A stretch of DNA of 64,000 bases from Spartobacteria bacterium (GTDB lineage: Bacteria; Verrucomicrobiota; Verrucomicrobiia; Chthoniobacterales; Chthoniobacteraceae). The position numbers were made by a program, and so were the translations under genes. This document shows positions 29,308 through 38,590 of the stretch, piece after piece. The stretch is from the NCBI GenBank assembly GCA_021324395.1, contig JAJPJG010000007.1:23911-87910 (forward strand), in the 5' to 3' direction. The notes below the pieces were generated by a model that was not told where the DNA came from, did not search any database, and was given only the letters and a program-made list of their open reading frames with translations. How positions within the stretch are numbered: position 1 is the first letter of the stretch; each line of letters begins with the position of its first letter.

Positions 29308-30546
29308 ATGGCTTACCTCAACGACAATTATCTCAAACTCCGCGCCGGTTATTTGTTTCCCGAGATCGCGCGGCGCGTCGCGTCCTTTTGCGACACCAAT
29401 CCCGACGCTGCGAAACGACTGATCCGCTGCGGCATTGGCGATGTGACCGAGCCGCTGCCCGAGGCGGCGATCGCGGCGATGCACAAGGCCGTCGACGAAC
29501 TCGCGCATCGCGAGACGTTCCGCGGCTACGGGCCGGAACAGGGCTACGATTTTTTACGAAAAGCGATCGCGCAAAATGATTACCGCGACCGTGGAATCGA
29601 AGTCGCCGACGACGAAATTTTCGTCTCCGACGGATCGAAATGCGATTGCGGAAACATCCTCGATATTTTCGGTCACGAAAACGAAATCGCGGTGATGGAT
29701 CCGGTTTATCCGGTTTACGTCGATACGAACGTCATGGCCGGCCACACCGGCCCGGCGAATGAACTCGGCGCATTCGAGGGACTCGTTTATTTGCCATGCA
29801 CACCGGCAAACGGCTTCGTGCCGGAAATCCCCAGTCAGCGAGTAGACATTATTTACCTCTGCTATCCGAATAATCCGACCGGCGCGACCGCCACGCGCGA
29901 GCAGCTCACGAAATGGGTCGAATATGCGCGCCAAAACGAGGCGATCATTCTCTACGACGCGGCTTACGAGGCTTACATCAGCGATCCCGCGCTGCCGCAT
30001 TCGATCTTTGAAATTCCCGGAGCACGAGACTGCGCGATCGAGTTTCGCAGTTTCTCAAAAAACGGCGGTTTTACAGGTGTTCGCTGTGCATTCACTGTCG
30101 TGCCGAAGACGCTCACCGCGCGCGCCCTCAACGGCGAATCGCGTCCGCTGCATCCGCTCTGGTCACGCCGCATGAGCACAAAATTCAATGGCGTCAGCTA
30201 TCCAGTCCAACGCGCCGCCGAGGCGCTCTACACACAGGAAGGCAGCACGCAGGTGCGCGCGCTGATCGAGTATTACATGGGCAACGCACGGATTTTGCGC
30301 GAAGCGTGCATGGAGATCGGCCTCGAAGTTTACGGCGGCGTCAATGCGCCTTACATCTGGGTCGCCACGCCGCCGGGAATCGGCAGTTGGGACATGTTCG
30401 ACATGATGCTTGAGGAGGCAAACATCGTTATCACCCCTGGCAGCGGCTTCGGCGGCGCCGGCGAAGGTTATTTCCGCATCTCCGCGTTCAATTCGCGCGC
30501 GAATGCCGAGGAAGCCGCGCGGCGCATTCGCGCAATGGATTTGTAA
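29308..30546 (+). CDS. dapL: LL-diaminopimelate aminotransferase
   Basis: A 412-aa PLP enzyme converting tetrahydrodipicolinate and glutamate directly to LL-diaminopimelate, bypassing the succinylase and acetylase routes of lysine and peptidoglycan precursor synthesis. Class I aminotransferase features are clear: [34 protein letters not shown], the PLP lysine Lys251 in [10 protein letters not shown], and FRISAF near the end. The SKCDCGNI and NGGFTGVRC segments are typical of DapL. The ATG at 29308 begins the conserved NDNYLKL region. It stands alone with its own 5' space. Confidence 0.95.
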   Translation: MAYLNDNYLKLRAGYLFPEIARRVASFCDTNPDAAKRLIRCGIGDVTEPLPEAAIAAMHKAVDELAHRETFRGYGPEQGYDFLRKAIAQNDYRDRGIEVADDEIFVSDGSKCDCGNILDIFGHENEIAVMDPVYPVYVDTNVMAGHTGPANELGAFEGLVYLPCTPANGFVPEIPSQRVDIIYLCYPNNPTGATATREQLTKWVEYARQNEAIILYDAAYEAYISDPALPHSIFEIPGARDCAIEFRSFSKNGGFTGVRCAFTVVPKTLTARALNGESRPLHPLWSRRMSTKFNGVSYPVQRAAEALYTQEGSTQVRALIEYYMGNARILREACMEIGLEVYGGVNAPYIWVATPPGIGSWDMFDMMLEEANIVITPGSGFGGAGEGYFRISAFNSRANAEEAARRIRAMDL

Positions 30547-30562
30547 AATGCCAAGTTCGCGG

Positions 30563-30591
30563 TTGACAGCAATCCGTCCTACGGGTAGCAA
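30563..30591 (+). promoter_or_regulatory. Predicted sigma-70-type promoter for rplI-dnaB
   Basis: A perfect -35 hexamer TTGACA (30563-30568), a 17-nt spacer and a weak -10 TAGCAA (30586-30591) lie 34 nt upstream of rplI. A ribosome binding site AAGGAA (30612-30617) follows at good spacing to the ATG at 30625. Confidence 0.55.
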
Positions 30592-30624
30592 TTTCAGCCC
30601 GCAATTTTTCCAAGGAACCGCATC

Positions 30625-31173
30625 ATGCCCACGACAGAAGTTATTTTGATCGAAAACATCCCCGGCCTCGGCGCTGAAGCCGACGTTGTGAAAGTCAAAG
30701 CCGGCTACGCACGCAATTTTCTTTTGCCGCATGGCAAAGCCTACGAAGTCACGCCCGGTGCGTTGAAAAAGCTCGACCAGCTCAAAGCCAAGCGCGCCGA
30801 GCGCGAAGCTCGCGAACTCAACGAAGCGGAGGATCTGGCGCGGAAATTGAACAAGCTGAAACTGACCTTCACGCTCGAGACGGGCGGAGCCGGCAAGGCA
30901 TTCGGCTCGATCACCGCGAAAGACATCGCCGATAAAATCAAAGCCGAGCTCGGCGGAATCGAGATCGACCGCCACAAAATCGTCCTCGATCGCGCGATCA
31001 AGGACACCGGCGCGCATGAAGTCGCGATCAAGCTCCACCACGACGTCACGGCCAAACTCAGCGTGAACGTCAAATCCGCAACGCAGCCTGAAGAAGCTGC
31101 CGCCGCGGAGCCGACCGAAGAGCCGAAGGAAAAAGGCTACAAGGCGAGACCGAAAGCGCGTCACACAAAGTAA
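30625..31173 (+). CDS. rplI: 50S ribosomal protein L9
   Basis: A 182-aa L9. The N-terminal rRNA-binding domain has the signature GLGAEADVVKVKAGYARNFL, followed by the long connecting helix (Lys/Arg/Glu-rich, about 45-80) and the C-terminal domain with KAFGSITAKDIAD. A 25-residue tail rich in Ala, Glu and Pro and then Lys/Arg extends beyond the usual length of about 150. The gene is directly followed by dnaB (3-nt gap), a common L9-helicase arrangement; the usual rpsF, ssb and rpsR partners are absent. Confidence 0.95.
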   Translation: MPTTEVILIENIPGLGAEADVVKVKAGYARNFLLPHGKAYEVTPGALKKLDQLKAKRAEREARELNEAEDLARKLNKLKLTFTLETGGAGKAFGSITAKDIADKIKAELGGIEIDRHKIVLDRAIKDTGAHEVAIKLHHDVTAKLSVNVKSATQPEEAAAAEPTEEPKEKGYKARPKARHTK

Positions 31174-31176
31174 CGC

Positions 31177-32634
31177 ATGGCCGAAGGCTCCGCCACCGCG
31201 AAGCCGGCGAACAAAGCTGGGAAACAAGGCGCAGGCGACCTGCAGCAAAAGGTAAGTTATTTACCGGATGTTAACAGGTTACTCCCACAATCGCCCGATG
31301 CCGAGCAGGGCGTTCTAGGTTCGTTCCTGCTTTCGCCGCGTGATATCGGCGGCCTCTGTGCCGAGCGGGGAATCAAGACCGCGCATTTTCACATTCCCGC
31401 GCACGCAACGATTTATGACGTGCTGATGGAGCTGTGGAATGCCGCGAAGCCGATCGATTTCATCACGCTTACGCAAGTTCTACGCGACCGCAGTCTACTC
31501 GATCAGGTCGGCGGCGCGGCATTCGTGACCAATCTTTTCACCTTCCTGCCGACGGCGGCGAACGCGGCGTATTACATCGAGATCCTCGAGGAAAAGTTCA
31601 CGCTGCGCGAAATCATCCGCACGTGCACCGAATATGCGGCGCGCAGCTACGACGAGCAGGACGAAGTCCACGGGTTGCTCGATGAGGTGGAGCAAAAGAT
31701 TTTCGAGATCGCGAAGGATCGATTCAAAAACAAGATCCAGAGCATGAAGGACCAGGTCATGGAGGCGATCGAGTCGATCGAAAAACTCTACGAGCGCCGC
31801 GGCAACATCACCGGCTTGCCGACCGGTTTCGCCGAGCTCGACAAAATGACCGACGGCCTGCACGGCGCGGAAATGTTCATCATAGCCGCGCGCCCATCCA
31901 TGGGCAAAACCGCGCTCGCCATGAACATCGCCGAGCACGTCGCACTCAACACCAAAAAACCGGTCGCGATTTTTTCGCTCGAAATGAGCACGCAGCAACT
32001 CGTCCAGCGTCTGCTCTGCTCGCGAGCCCGCGTGAATTTGCAGCGCGTGCGCGATGGATTTTTGAGCGAGCGCGATTTTCCGAATCTCACCGCCGCCGCA
32101 TCGAAGCTCGCGGAAAGCCAGGTATTCATCGATGACACTGCGGGCCTTTCGATTCTCGAACTGCGTGCCAAAGCACGCCGCTTCAAATCGCAGCACAACA
32201 TCGAGCTGATTGTCATCGATTACCTCCAGCTCCTCCGCTCCACCTCGCGACGCGCGCAGGACAACCGCCAGCTCGAAATCGCGGAAATTTCCGCAGGCAT
32301 CAAAGCGCTCGCAAAGGAACTCAACATCCCGATCGTCGTCCTCGCGCAGCTTAACCGTAATCCCGAAAACCGCACCGGCGACAGCAAGGGCCGGCCACGC
32401 CTGAGCGACCTGCGCGAATCCGGCTCCATCGAGCAGGACGCCGATATCGTCGGGCTGCTCGTGCGCGAGGAATATTACGCCGATACTGACGAGGACAAAA
32501 AAGAAGCCGAAGGCAAAGCCACGCTCATTATCGCGAAGCAGCGCAACGGCCCCGTCGGCGACGTGCCGCTGACATTCCTGAAAGAATTCACACGCTTCGA
32601 AGACCGGGCAGTCGGCGTGGCGGATGAACCGTGA
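31177..32634 (+). CDS. dnaB: Replicative DNA helicase DnaB
   Basis: A 485-aa hexameric 5'-3' helicase that unwinds DNA at the replication fork. The N-terminal DnaB domain begins at about residue 40 (SPDAEQGVLGSFLLSP). The RecA-like C-terminal domain has Walker A ARPSMGKTAL with Lys244, IFSLEMSTQQLVQRL, Walker B LIVIDYLQLL, and RLSDLRESGSIEQDADIV. Residues 1-35 are a low-complexity Ala/Lys-rich extension. The terminal GTGA overlaps the start of the lipase-like gene. No intein is present. Confidence 0.96.
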   Translation: MAEGSATAKPANKAGKQGAGDLQQKVSYLPDVNRLLPQSPDAEQGVLGSFLLSPRDIGGLCAERGIKTAHFHIPAHATIYDVLMELWNAAKPIDFITLTQVLRDRSLLDQVGGAAFVTNLFTFLPTAANAAYYIEILEEKFTLREIIRTCTEYAARSYDEQDEVHGLLDEVEQKIFEIAKDRFKNKIQSMKDQVMEAIESIEKLYERRGNITGLPTGFAELDKMTDGLHGAEMFIIAARPSMGKTALAMNIAEHVALNTKKPVAIFSLEMSTQQLVQRLLCSRARVNLQRVRDGFLSERDFPNLTAAASKLAESQVFIDDTAGLSILELRAKARRFKSQHNIELIVIDYLQLLRSTSRRAQDNRQLEIAEISAGIKALAKELNIPIVVLAQLNRNPENRTGDSKGRPRLSDLRESGSIEQDADIVGLLVREEYYADTDEDKKEAEGKATLIIAKQRNGPVGDVPLTFLKEFTRFEDRAVGVADEP

Positions 32635-33287
32635 TTTTCTCCACGAACACGAAGCGCACGAAGACCGTCGTGTTTTTCGTGTTATTCGTGGTTAAAACTA
32701 CCGCCGTGCAGTGCAATCCCGTCGTCCTCGTCCATGGCTTCAAGGACAGCTCGTCGAAAATGCAGCCGATGGCGCGGGCGTTGCGAAAGCAAGGCTGGAC
32801 GGTTTTGACTCCGACTTTGAAGCCAAGCTGGGGCCAGGCCGGCATCGATGAACTCGCGCGCCAGCTCTCGACATTCATCGACGCGAATTTTCACAAAGGC
32901 GAGCGCGTCGATCTCGTCGGCTTCAGCATGGGCGGGCTCGTCTGCCGCTATTACGTCCAGCGCATGGGCGGACTCGCCCGCGTGCAACGGCTGGTGACGA
33001 TTTCCAGCCCTCACAACGGAACACTCACTGCATGCTGGTGGCCGGGAGCCGGCTGCCGTCAAATGCAGCCGCACAGCGAATTTCTTCGCGACCTGAACGG
33101 CGATATCGCCTCGCTCGATCGCATCCAGTTCACCTCGCTCTGGACGCCGCTCGATTTGATGATCGTGCCCGCGAAGAGCTCGCATGTGCCGGTCGGATGC
33201 GAAATCAAGATGTGGGTCGTGCTTCACCCGCTGATGGTCTGGCAACCCAACTGCATCCGCACCGTAGCGGAATGCCTGCAAAATTAG
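32631..33287 (+). CDS. Lipase-like alpha/beta hydrolase
   Basis: A 218-aa small lipase/esterase-type hydrolase. After strand 1 comes VVLVHGFKDSS (oxyanion region), and the nucleophile elbow is GFSMGG. A following SSPHNGT segment is typical of the triacylglycerol lipase group. Asp in TPLDLMIVP and His in VLHPL are plausible remaining triad residues. The start is a GTG overlapping the dnaB stop. The first 30 residues are encoded by a CACGAA-rich inverted repeat, so the true N-terminus may be a recruited sequence or lie further in. The hydrophobic VVFFVLFVV stretch could serve as an export signal. The natural substrate is unknown. Confidence 0.75.
   Translation: MIFSTNTKRTKTVVFFVLFVVKTTAVQCNPVVLVHGFKDSSSKMQPMARALRKQGWTVLTPTLKPSWGQAGIDELARQLSTFIDANFHKGERVDLVGFSMGGLVCRYYVQRMGGLARVQRLVTISSPHNGTLTACWWPGAGCRQMQPHSEFLRDLNGDIASLDRIQFTSLWTPLDLMIVPAKSSHVPVGCEIKMWVVLHPLMVWQPNCIRTVAECLQN
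32640..32697. repeat. CACGAA-rich inverted repeat
   Basis: Repeated CACGAA words (CCACGAACACGAAGC, then CACGAAGAC) on the left face TTCGTG words (CGTGTTTTTCGTG, then TTATTCGTGG) on the right, making a long imperfect hairpin. Elements of this wording recur between genes in many Verrucomicrobia and Planctomycetes genomes. Here it overlaps the first codons of the lipase-like gene just after dnaB. Confidence 0.5.
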
Positions 33288-33368
33288 CTCCGTCATCGGC
33301 GACAGCGGTTCCGGGAGATCAAAAAACGCCGTTTTCTCTGTAACTGCCCGTTTTTGACATCTTGAAAA

Positions 33369-33680
33369 GTGGTCTGCGGCTGCTGCAGGAGCCTTTTTGC
33401 CATCCCAAAAACCGTGTTGCAGCCACCGCAACACACTTTTCGCCATCTCCAAAAGACCGTTGCGGATGCCGCAGGACACTTTTGACCTCGCTGAAAGTGG
33501 CCTGTGGTCGCCACAAGACACTTTCAGCCATCCGTAAAAACCCGTTGCAGCCGCCACAATGCCCTTTTGCAGATGTGCCAAAGGGCCTTGCGATCGCCAC
33601 ATGACGCTTTCCGGAAAGGCCAAGCCCTTCTGCGGCATCCGCAGTTCGGTTTCGCAGATCTGAAATCCGGCCTGTTTTCC
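33369..33680. repeat. Tandem array 2: about 7.3 units of 41-44 bp with internal hairpins
   Basis: Units begin at 33369, 33412, 33455, 33497, 33541, 33584 and 33625, with a partial unit to 33680. Each has a small dyad such as TGCGG-ATG-CCGCA, TGTGG-TCG-CCACA or CTGCGG-CAT-CCGCAG, then TTTT, about 8 nt, and AAAA. One half of the unit (TTTTGCAGATGTGCCAAAG at 33566) resembles the 21-bp unit of array 3, so the 42-bp unit looks like a doubled 21-bp module. The array fills the tail-to-tail gap between the lipase-like gene and glyS. Confidence 0.88.
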
Positions 33681-33700
33681 TAGCGAGCCATTATCAGCCG

Positions 33701-35065
33701 CTACTGAATTTGCGGCAGCAAAATCGAGAGCAGCTCGCTGATCTTCACCCGCTCCTGCTTCATCGAATCGCGATGGCGCAGCGTGACGGTGTCGCGCAAT
33801 TCATCGCCGCGCTCGCCGAGCGTCTCGAAATCGATCGTGATGCCGAACGGTGTGCCAGCTTCGTCCTGGCGGCGATAGCGGCGTCCGATGGCTCCGGCTT
33901 CGTCGTAGAAGGTCATCATGTGCGGTTTCAGCAGTGAAGCCACTTCGCGCGCCTTGGCAACGAGTTCCTCCTTGTTTTTCAGCAGCGGAAAAACGCCGAC
34001 CTTGATCGGCGCGATGCGCGGATGAAAACGGAGCACGATGCGCGTCTCGGACTTGCCCTTTTCATCGGTGACCGTCTCTTCATCGTAAGCGTTGCAGATC
34101 AGCGCGAGCGCGGTGCGATCGACGCCGGCGCTCGGCTCGATGACGTGCGGCACGAGCTTTTCCTTTGTCTCCTCGTCGAAATAGTCGAGCGGTTTGCCGC
34201 TGTGTTTGATGTGCTGCGTGAGGTCGTAGTCGGTGCGATAGGCGACGCCTTCGAGCTCCTGGATGCCGAACGGAAACTCGAACTCGATGTCGTAAGTGCC
34301 CTTTGAGTAAAACGCGCGCTCCTCGGCCGGAATGTCGTGCACGTGCAGTTTTTCACGCGGAATTCCGATGTTCTCGTAAAACTTCAACCGTTCCTCGAGC
34401 CAGTATTTGAGCAGCTCCGGGCCTTGCTCGGGCTTGCAGAAATACTCGAGTTCCATCTGCTCGAACTCACGCGAGCGAAAAGTAAAATTGCGCGGGTTGA
34501 TCTCGTTGCGAAACGCCTTGCCGATTTGCGCGATACCGAACGGAAGCTTCTTGCGCGAGGTTTCGAGCACATTTTTGAACTGCACGAAAATGGCCTGTGC
34601 CGTCTCGGGGCGCAGATACGTGATCGACGATTCATCCTCCGTCGCGCCGACGTAGGTTTTGAACATGAGGTTAAAGGCGCGCGGCTCCGTGAGATCGCGG
34701 CTCCCGCAGTTCGGACAATATTTTTCGCCGTTTTTGTCGGGCAGTTGATCGGCCCGCAGTCGCGCTTTGCAGTTACGGCAATCGACCATCGGATCGCTGA
34801 ACGTCTCCTCGTGACCGCTCGCTTTCCAGACGTTGCGGTTCATCAAAATCGAGCCGTCCATGCCCACGATGTCCTCGCGCTCGCGAGTCATCACGCGCCA
34901 CCAGTAGTCCTTCAAGTTGCGCTTCAACTCGACGCCGAGCGGACCGTAATCCCAGCAGCCGTTCAAGCCGCCGTAAATCTCGCTCGATTGGAAAACGAAC
35001 CCGCGCCGTTTGCAGAGGCTCACGATTTTTTCCATGCGTTCGGTGCTGGCTTTGGGCTGACTCAT
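33701..35065 (-). CDS. glyS: Glycyl-tRNA synthetase, homodimeric type
   Basis: A 454-aa class II synthetase charging tRNA-Gly, of the alpha2 (eukaryote/archaea-like) type rather than the bacterial alpha2beta2 form. Motifs seen: GCWDYGPLGVELKRN, an inserted zinc-type CRNCKAR and CPNCGSRD pair, motif 2 region GIAQIGKAFRNEI, EFEQMELEYF, motif 3 region IEPSAGVDRTALAL, and the anticodon-binding domain from about 355 (IAPIKVGVFPLLKN). The ATG at 35065 gives the normal start; the upstream in-frame extension lacks similarity. It is co-directional with mutL upstream, 50 bp apart. Confidence 0.95.
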   Translation of the reverse strand: MSQPKASTERMEKIVSLCKRRGFVFQSSEIYGGLNGCWDYGPLGVELKRNLKDYWWRVMTREREDIVGMDGSILMNRNVWKASGHEETFSDPMVDCRNCKARLRADQLPDKNGEKYCPNCGSRDLTEPRAFNLMFKTYVGATEDESSITYLRPETAQAIFVQFKNVLETSRKKLPFGIAQIGKAFRNEINPRNFTFRSREFEQMELEYFCKPEQGPELLKYWLEERLKFYENIGIPREKLHVHDIPAEERAFYSKGTYDIEFEFPFGIQELEGVAYRTDYDLTQHIKHSGKPLDYFDEETKEKLVPHVIEPSAGVDRTALALICNAYDEETVTDEKGKSETRIVLRFHPRIAPIKVGVFPLLKNKEELVAKAREVASLLKPHMMTFYDEAGAIGRRYRRQDEAGTPFGITIDFETLGERGDELRDTVTLRHRDSMKQERVKISELLSILLPQIQ

Positions 35066-35115
35066 AGAGCCGCTCAATTCAGCACCCACGCGGGCTCTTT
35101 GCAATTCAAACTGCG

Positions 35116-36909
35116 TCAGACTTTGCGGCCAAATTTTTTCTCCAGCTCACCGTAGGAAATCTGGATCATCGTCGGGCGCCCGTGCGGGCAGCAATACGGC
35201 AGCTCGCAGCGCAGCAAATCCTGGATCAGCCGCACCAGCTCCGGCTCGCGCAGCACGTCGTTCGCTTTCACGGCGTGACGGCAGACGGTCGTTGCGATCA
35301 CGTCTTCGCCAAGGCGCAATTTCGAAGTGGTGGCGCTTGTTTGCCGCAGCTCGTCGATGATGTCGCGGAGCAATGGCAGCGGATCGCTCGAGCGGATGAA
35401 TTGCGGAAGCGTGTCGATTTTCCACGTGCCTGCTCCGAACGGTTCGATGCCGATTCCCATTTTTTGCAGCGTCGACAAATTCTGCGCGATCCAGTCTCCG
35501 TCGCGCGGGTTGAGTTGGATGGTGAGCGGCATGAGCAGGCGCTGCGCGGACACGCCCTGCTCTTCCATGCGCCGGCGCAATTCCTCGAATAAAATGCGTT
35601 CGTGCGCGGCGTGCTGATCGACGAGCACCAAGCCGGATTCGTTTTCCATCAGCACGTAAAGGCGGCCGAGCACGCCGAGGATTTTGAAATTGCCGGGTTC
35701 CGATTGCTGATTGCCGATTTGCTCCGGCTCGGTGCGAACTTTTGCGGGTTGCGGTTGCGACGGTAATGCAGGCCAGTCTTGTCGCAGTGCGATTTGCTCA
35801 CGCGGCGCGATCAGCGGCGGCGTGTCGATTGCAGGTTGGTGATTGTGGATAGCGGGAAAACTTACCCGCGCTGTTTCAACGCGGTTTCCGGTATCAAAAT
35901 TCTTCGTCCACTCGCCGCGTCCGGTTTCGATCGTCCGCCGCACCGTTTCGATCACCGCATCGCGCACAAGCGATGGCTCGCGGAAACGCACCTCGCGTTT
36001 CGCCGGATGCACGTTCACATCGACCGCGGCGGGATCCATGTCGATGAACAAAAATGTCACCGGATACTGCCCTTTCATCAGCGCGGTGTGAAAGCCCTCG
36101 CGCAACGCGTAATTGATCGTGCTGTTTTCCACGGCGCGACCGTTGATGAAAACGATTTGCTGCGCGCGCGTCGAGCGGCTCACGCCGGGCTTTCCGATGA
36201 ATCCGCGGATGCGCAGACCGTCGATTTTTTCATCGCCGACTTCGAGCAACTCGTTCGTCAATTCGCTGCCGCACAAATCGCGAATGCGATCGCGCAGATT
36301 AGCCGTTGCGGGGAGCTGATGCACGACGCGCTCATCGTTTACAAAAACAAAACCGATCTCCGGATGCCCGATTGCCTGCAAATGAATCTGCTGCTCGACG
36401 TGGCTCGACTCGGTATTTTCCGTGCGCAGGAATTTCCGGCGCGCGGGCAGGTTGAAAAAAAGCGAGCGCACCTCGATCTGCGTGCCGGGCGCATCGCCGC
36501 CGTCGCGGACGTATTCGATTTTTCCACCATTCACCATCACCTCGGTTCCGGCGAGCGCGCCGTGTTCGCGCGACGTTAAACAAAAGCGCGATACGCTCGC
36601 GATGCTCGGCACTGCTTCGCCGCGAAAACCGAGCGTCGCAATCGCCGCGAGATCATGCCCCGTGCGGATTTTGCTGGTCGCGTGTCTTTCGAGACAAAGC
36701 AGCGCATCGTCGCGATCCATGCCGATGCCGTCATCGACGACGCGAATGAGCGAAATTCCGCCGCGGCGGATCATCACCTCGATTTTTTTCGCGCCGGCAT
36801 CGATCGAATTTTCGACCAGCTCCTTCACTACGCTCGCGGGCCGCTCGATGACTTCGCCGGCGGCCACCTGGCTGGCGACTTCCTCGGGCAAAAGCTGGAT
36901 GCGACTCAT
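35116..36909 (-). CDS. mutL: DNA mismatch repair protein MutL
   Basis: A 597-aa MutL linking MutS recognition to strand incision. The GHKL ATPase motifs are complete: ELVENSIDAGA, DDGIGMD and GFRGEA. The C-terminal half has the metal-binding endonuclease motif DQHAAHERILFEE plus CRHAVKA and CPHGRP near the end. This is therefore a latent-endonuclease MutL of the kind found in bacteria without MutH. The start is the ATG at 36909 (MSRIQLLPEEVASQVAAGEV). It begins about 130 bp from the divergent zwf gene. Confidence 0.96.
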   Translation of the reverse strand: MSRIQLLPEEVASQVAAGEVIERPASVVKELVENSIDAGAKKIEVMIRRGGISLIRVVDDGIGMDRDDALLCLERHATSKIRTGHDLAAIATLGFRGEAVPSIASVSRFCLTSREHGALAGTEVMVNGGKIEYVRDGGDAPGTQIEVRSLFFNLPARRKFLRTENTESSHVEQQIHLQAIGHPEIGFVFVNDERVVHQLPATANLRDRIRDLCGSELTNELLEVGDEKIDGLRIRGFIGKPGVSRSTRAQQIVFINGRAVENSTINYALREGFHTALMKGQYPVTFLFIDMDPAAVDVNVHPAKREVRFREPSLVRDAVIETVRRTIETGRGEWTKNFDTGNRVETARVSFPAIHNHQPAIDTPPLIAPREQIALRQDWPALPSQPQPAKVRTEPEQIGNQQSEPGNFKILGVLGRLYVLMENESGLVLVDQHAAHERILFEELRRRMEEQGVSAQRLLMPLTIQLNPRDGDWIAQNLSTLQKMGIGIEPFGAGTWKIDTLPQFIRSSDPLPLLRDIIDELRQTSATTSKLRLGEDVIATTVCRHAVKANDVLREPELVRLIQDLLRCELPYCCPHGRPTMIQISYGELEKKFGRKV

Positions 36910-37042
36910 TGCCGTGACGAGTAACACAGCACGCGCGCCGCGTCACGAGACAGTCGCGATTTGTCTCGTTTTTAACGCGCTCGCGGAAATTGCGCATTGA
37001 AATCGCGCGCAGATTTTCTAGTTTGGCGCGCTCTTACCGACC

Positions 37043-38581
37043 ATGTCCGACAAGCCGCAAACCAATCCGCTGCGCGAAGGTCTCGCGAGCCGTCCGATGC
37101 CGCAACCCTGCACCGTCGTCATCTTCGGCGCAACGGGCGACCTCACGCATCGCAAACTTATTCCGGCGCTTTACAACATCGCCGCCGACGGCGATCTGCC
37201 GTCCGCGCTCACCGTTGTCGGTTTCGCGCGACGCGACAAAACGGACGAGCAATTTCGCGGCGAGCTCGAGGAGGCGGCGAAGAAATTTTCGCGGCAAACC
37301 GTGCAGGACGAGCTCTGGCAAAGTTTCGCGAACCGCATCTACTATCATCGCAGCGAATTTGGCGACGATGATGGTTACAAGCGACTCGCGGAGCGGCTCA
37401 AGCAAATCGACGCCGAGCGCGGCACCCGCGGCAATCGCTTGTTTTACCTTTCCGTCGCGCCGACGGAGTTCGAGGGCATTCTCGAAAAGCTGAAGCAATT
37501 CGGCCTGAACAAAACCATCGAGGGAAGCTGGGCGCGCGTCATTGTCGAGAAACCATTCGGCACCGACCTGCCGAGCGCGCAGGAACTGAACCGCGTGGTC
37601 AGCGCCACGTTTCCCGAGCGCGACACATTTCGCATCGATCACTTTCTCGGCAAGGAAACAGCGCAGAACATCATGGTGCTGCGTTTTGCGAATGCGATTT
37701 TCGAGCCGCTCTGGAACCACCGCTACATCGACCACGTGCAGATCACCGCGAGCGAAACGCTCGGCGTCGAGGGCCGCGGTCCATATTACGAGAGCTCCGG
37801 CGCACTGCGGGACATGGTGCAAAATCATTTGCTGCAACTGCTCTGCCTCGTCGCGATGGAGCCACCGACCGATCTCTCCGCCGATAGCGTGCGCGATGAA
37901 AAAGTGAAAGTCGTCCGTTCGTTGCGACCGATCACCGGCGATGATGTGGGGATAAATGTCGTGCGTGGCCAATATTCCGCCGGCGCGATCAACGGCAAAA
38001 ACGTCAAAGGTTATCGCGAAGAGGAACGCGTCGACCCGAAATCGATGACGGAAACGTATGTGGCACTAAAGTTAAACGTCGACAACTGGCGCTGGGCGGA
38101 CGTGCCGTTTTACGTGCGTGTCGGAAAACGCCTGCCGAAAAGCGGCACTGAAATCGCGGTAACGTTCAAAGGCGCGCCGGAGGTGTTGTTTAACAAAGCC
38201 GTGACGGATGTGGGCAACAACGTCCTCGTCATTCGCATCCAGCCGGACGAAGGCATTTCGCTCCGCATGCAGGCGAAAATTCCCGGCGCGGCGTTGCGCA
38301 TCGAACCGGTGAAAATGGATTTTCACTACGGCACGAGTTTCGGCAAAGCGAGCCCCGAGGCTTACGAGCGACTGCTGCTCGACGCGATGAGCGGCGATGC
38401 GACGCTTTTCGCCCGTCGTGACGAAGTGGAACAAGCGTGGCGTTTCATCGACGCGATTGAAGACGCGTGGCACAAATCGCAAAAGCCGCCCGCGCTTTTC
38501 GAATACGCAGCCGGCTCGTGGGGGCCGAAGGAAGCCGACGAATTGCTCGAGCGCGACGGACACACCTGGCGCAGGCTGTAA
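37043..38581 (+). CDS. zwf: Glucose-6-phosphate 1-dehydrogenase
   Basis: A 512-aa enzyme oxidising glucose 6-phosphate to 6-phosphogluconolactone with NADP, the entry to the oxidative pentose phosphate pathway. The cofactor fold is at FGATGDLTHRKLIPAL, and VEKPFG and the active-site RIDHFLGKE with the catalytic histidine are intact. Length is standard. It is followed after 9 bp by opcA, which encodes its assembly factor, so the two form an operon. Confidence 0.96.
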   Translation: MSDKPQTNPLREGLASRPMPQPCTVVIFGATGDLTHRKLIPALYNIAADGDLPSALTVVGFARRDKTDEQFRGELEEAAKKFSRQTVQDELWQSFANRIYYHRSEFGDDDGYKRLAERLKQIDAERGTRGNRLFYLSVAPTEFEGILEKLKQFGLNKTIEGSWARVIVEKPFGTDLPSAQELNRVVSATFPERDTFRIDHFLGKETAQNIMVLRFANAIFEPLWNHRYIDHVQITASETLGVEGRGPYYESSGALRDMVQNHLLQLLCLVAMEPPTDLSADSVRDEKVKVVRSLRPITGDDVGINVVRGQYSAGAINGKNVKGYREEERVDPKSMTETYVALKLNVDNWRWADVPFYVRVGKRLPKSGTEIAVTFKGAPEVLFNKAVTDVGNNVLVIRIQPDEGISLRMQAKIPGAALRIEPVKMDFHYGTSFGKASPEAYERLLLDAMSGDATLFARRDEVEQAWRFIDAIEDAWHKSQKPPALFEYAAGSWGPKEADELLERDGHTWRRL

Positions 38582-38590
38582 TTCGCTGCC

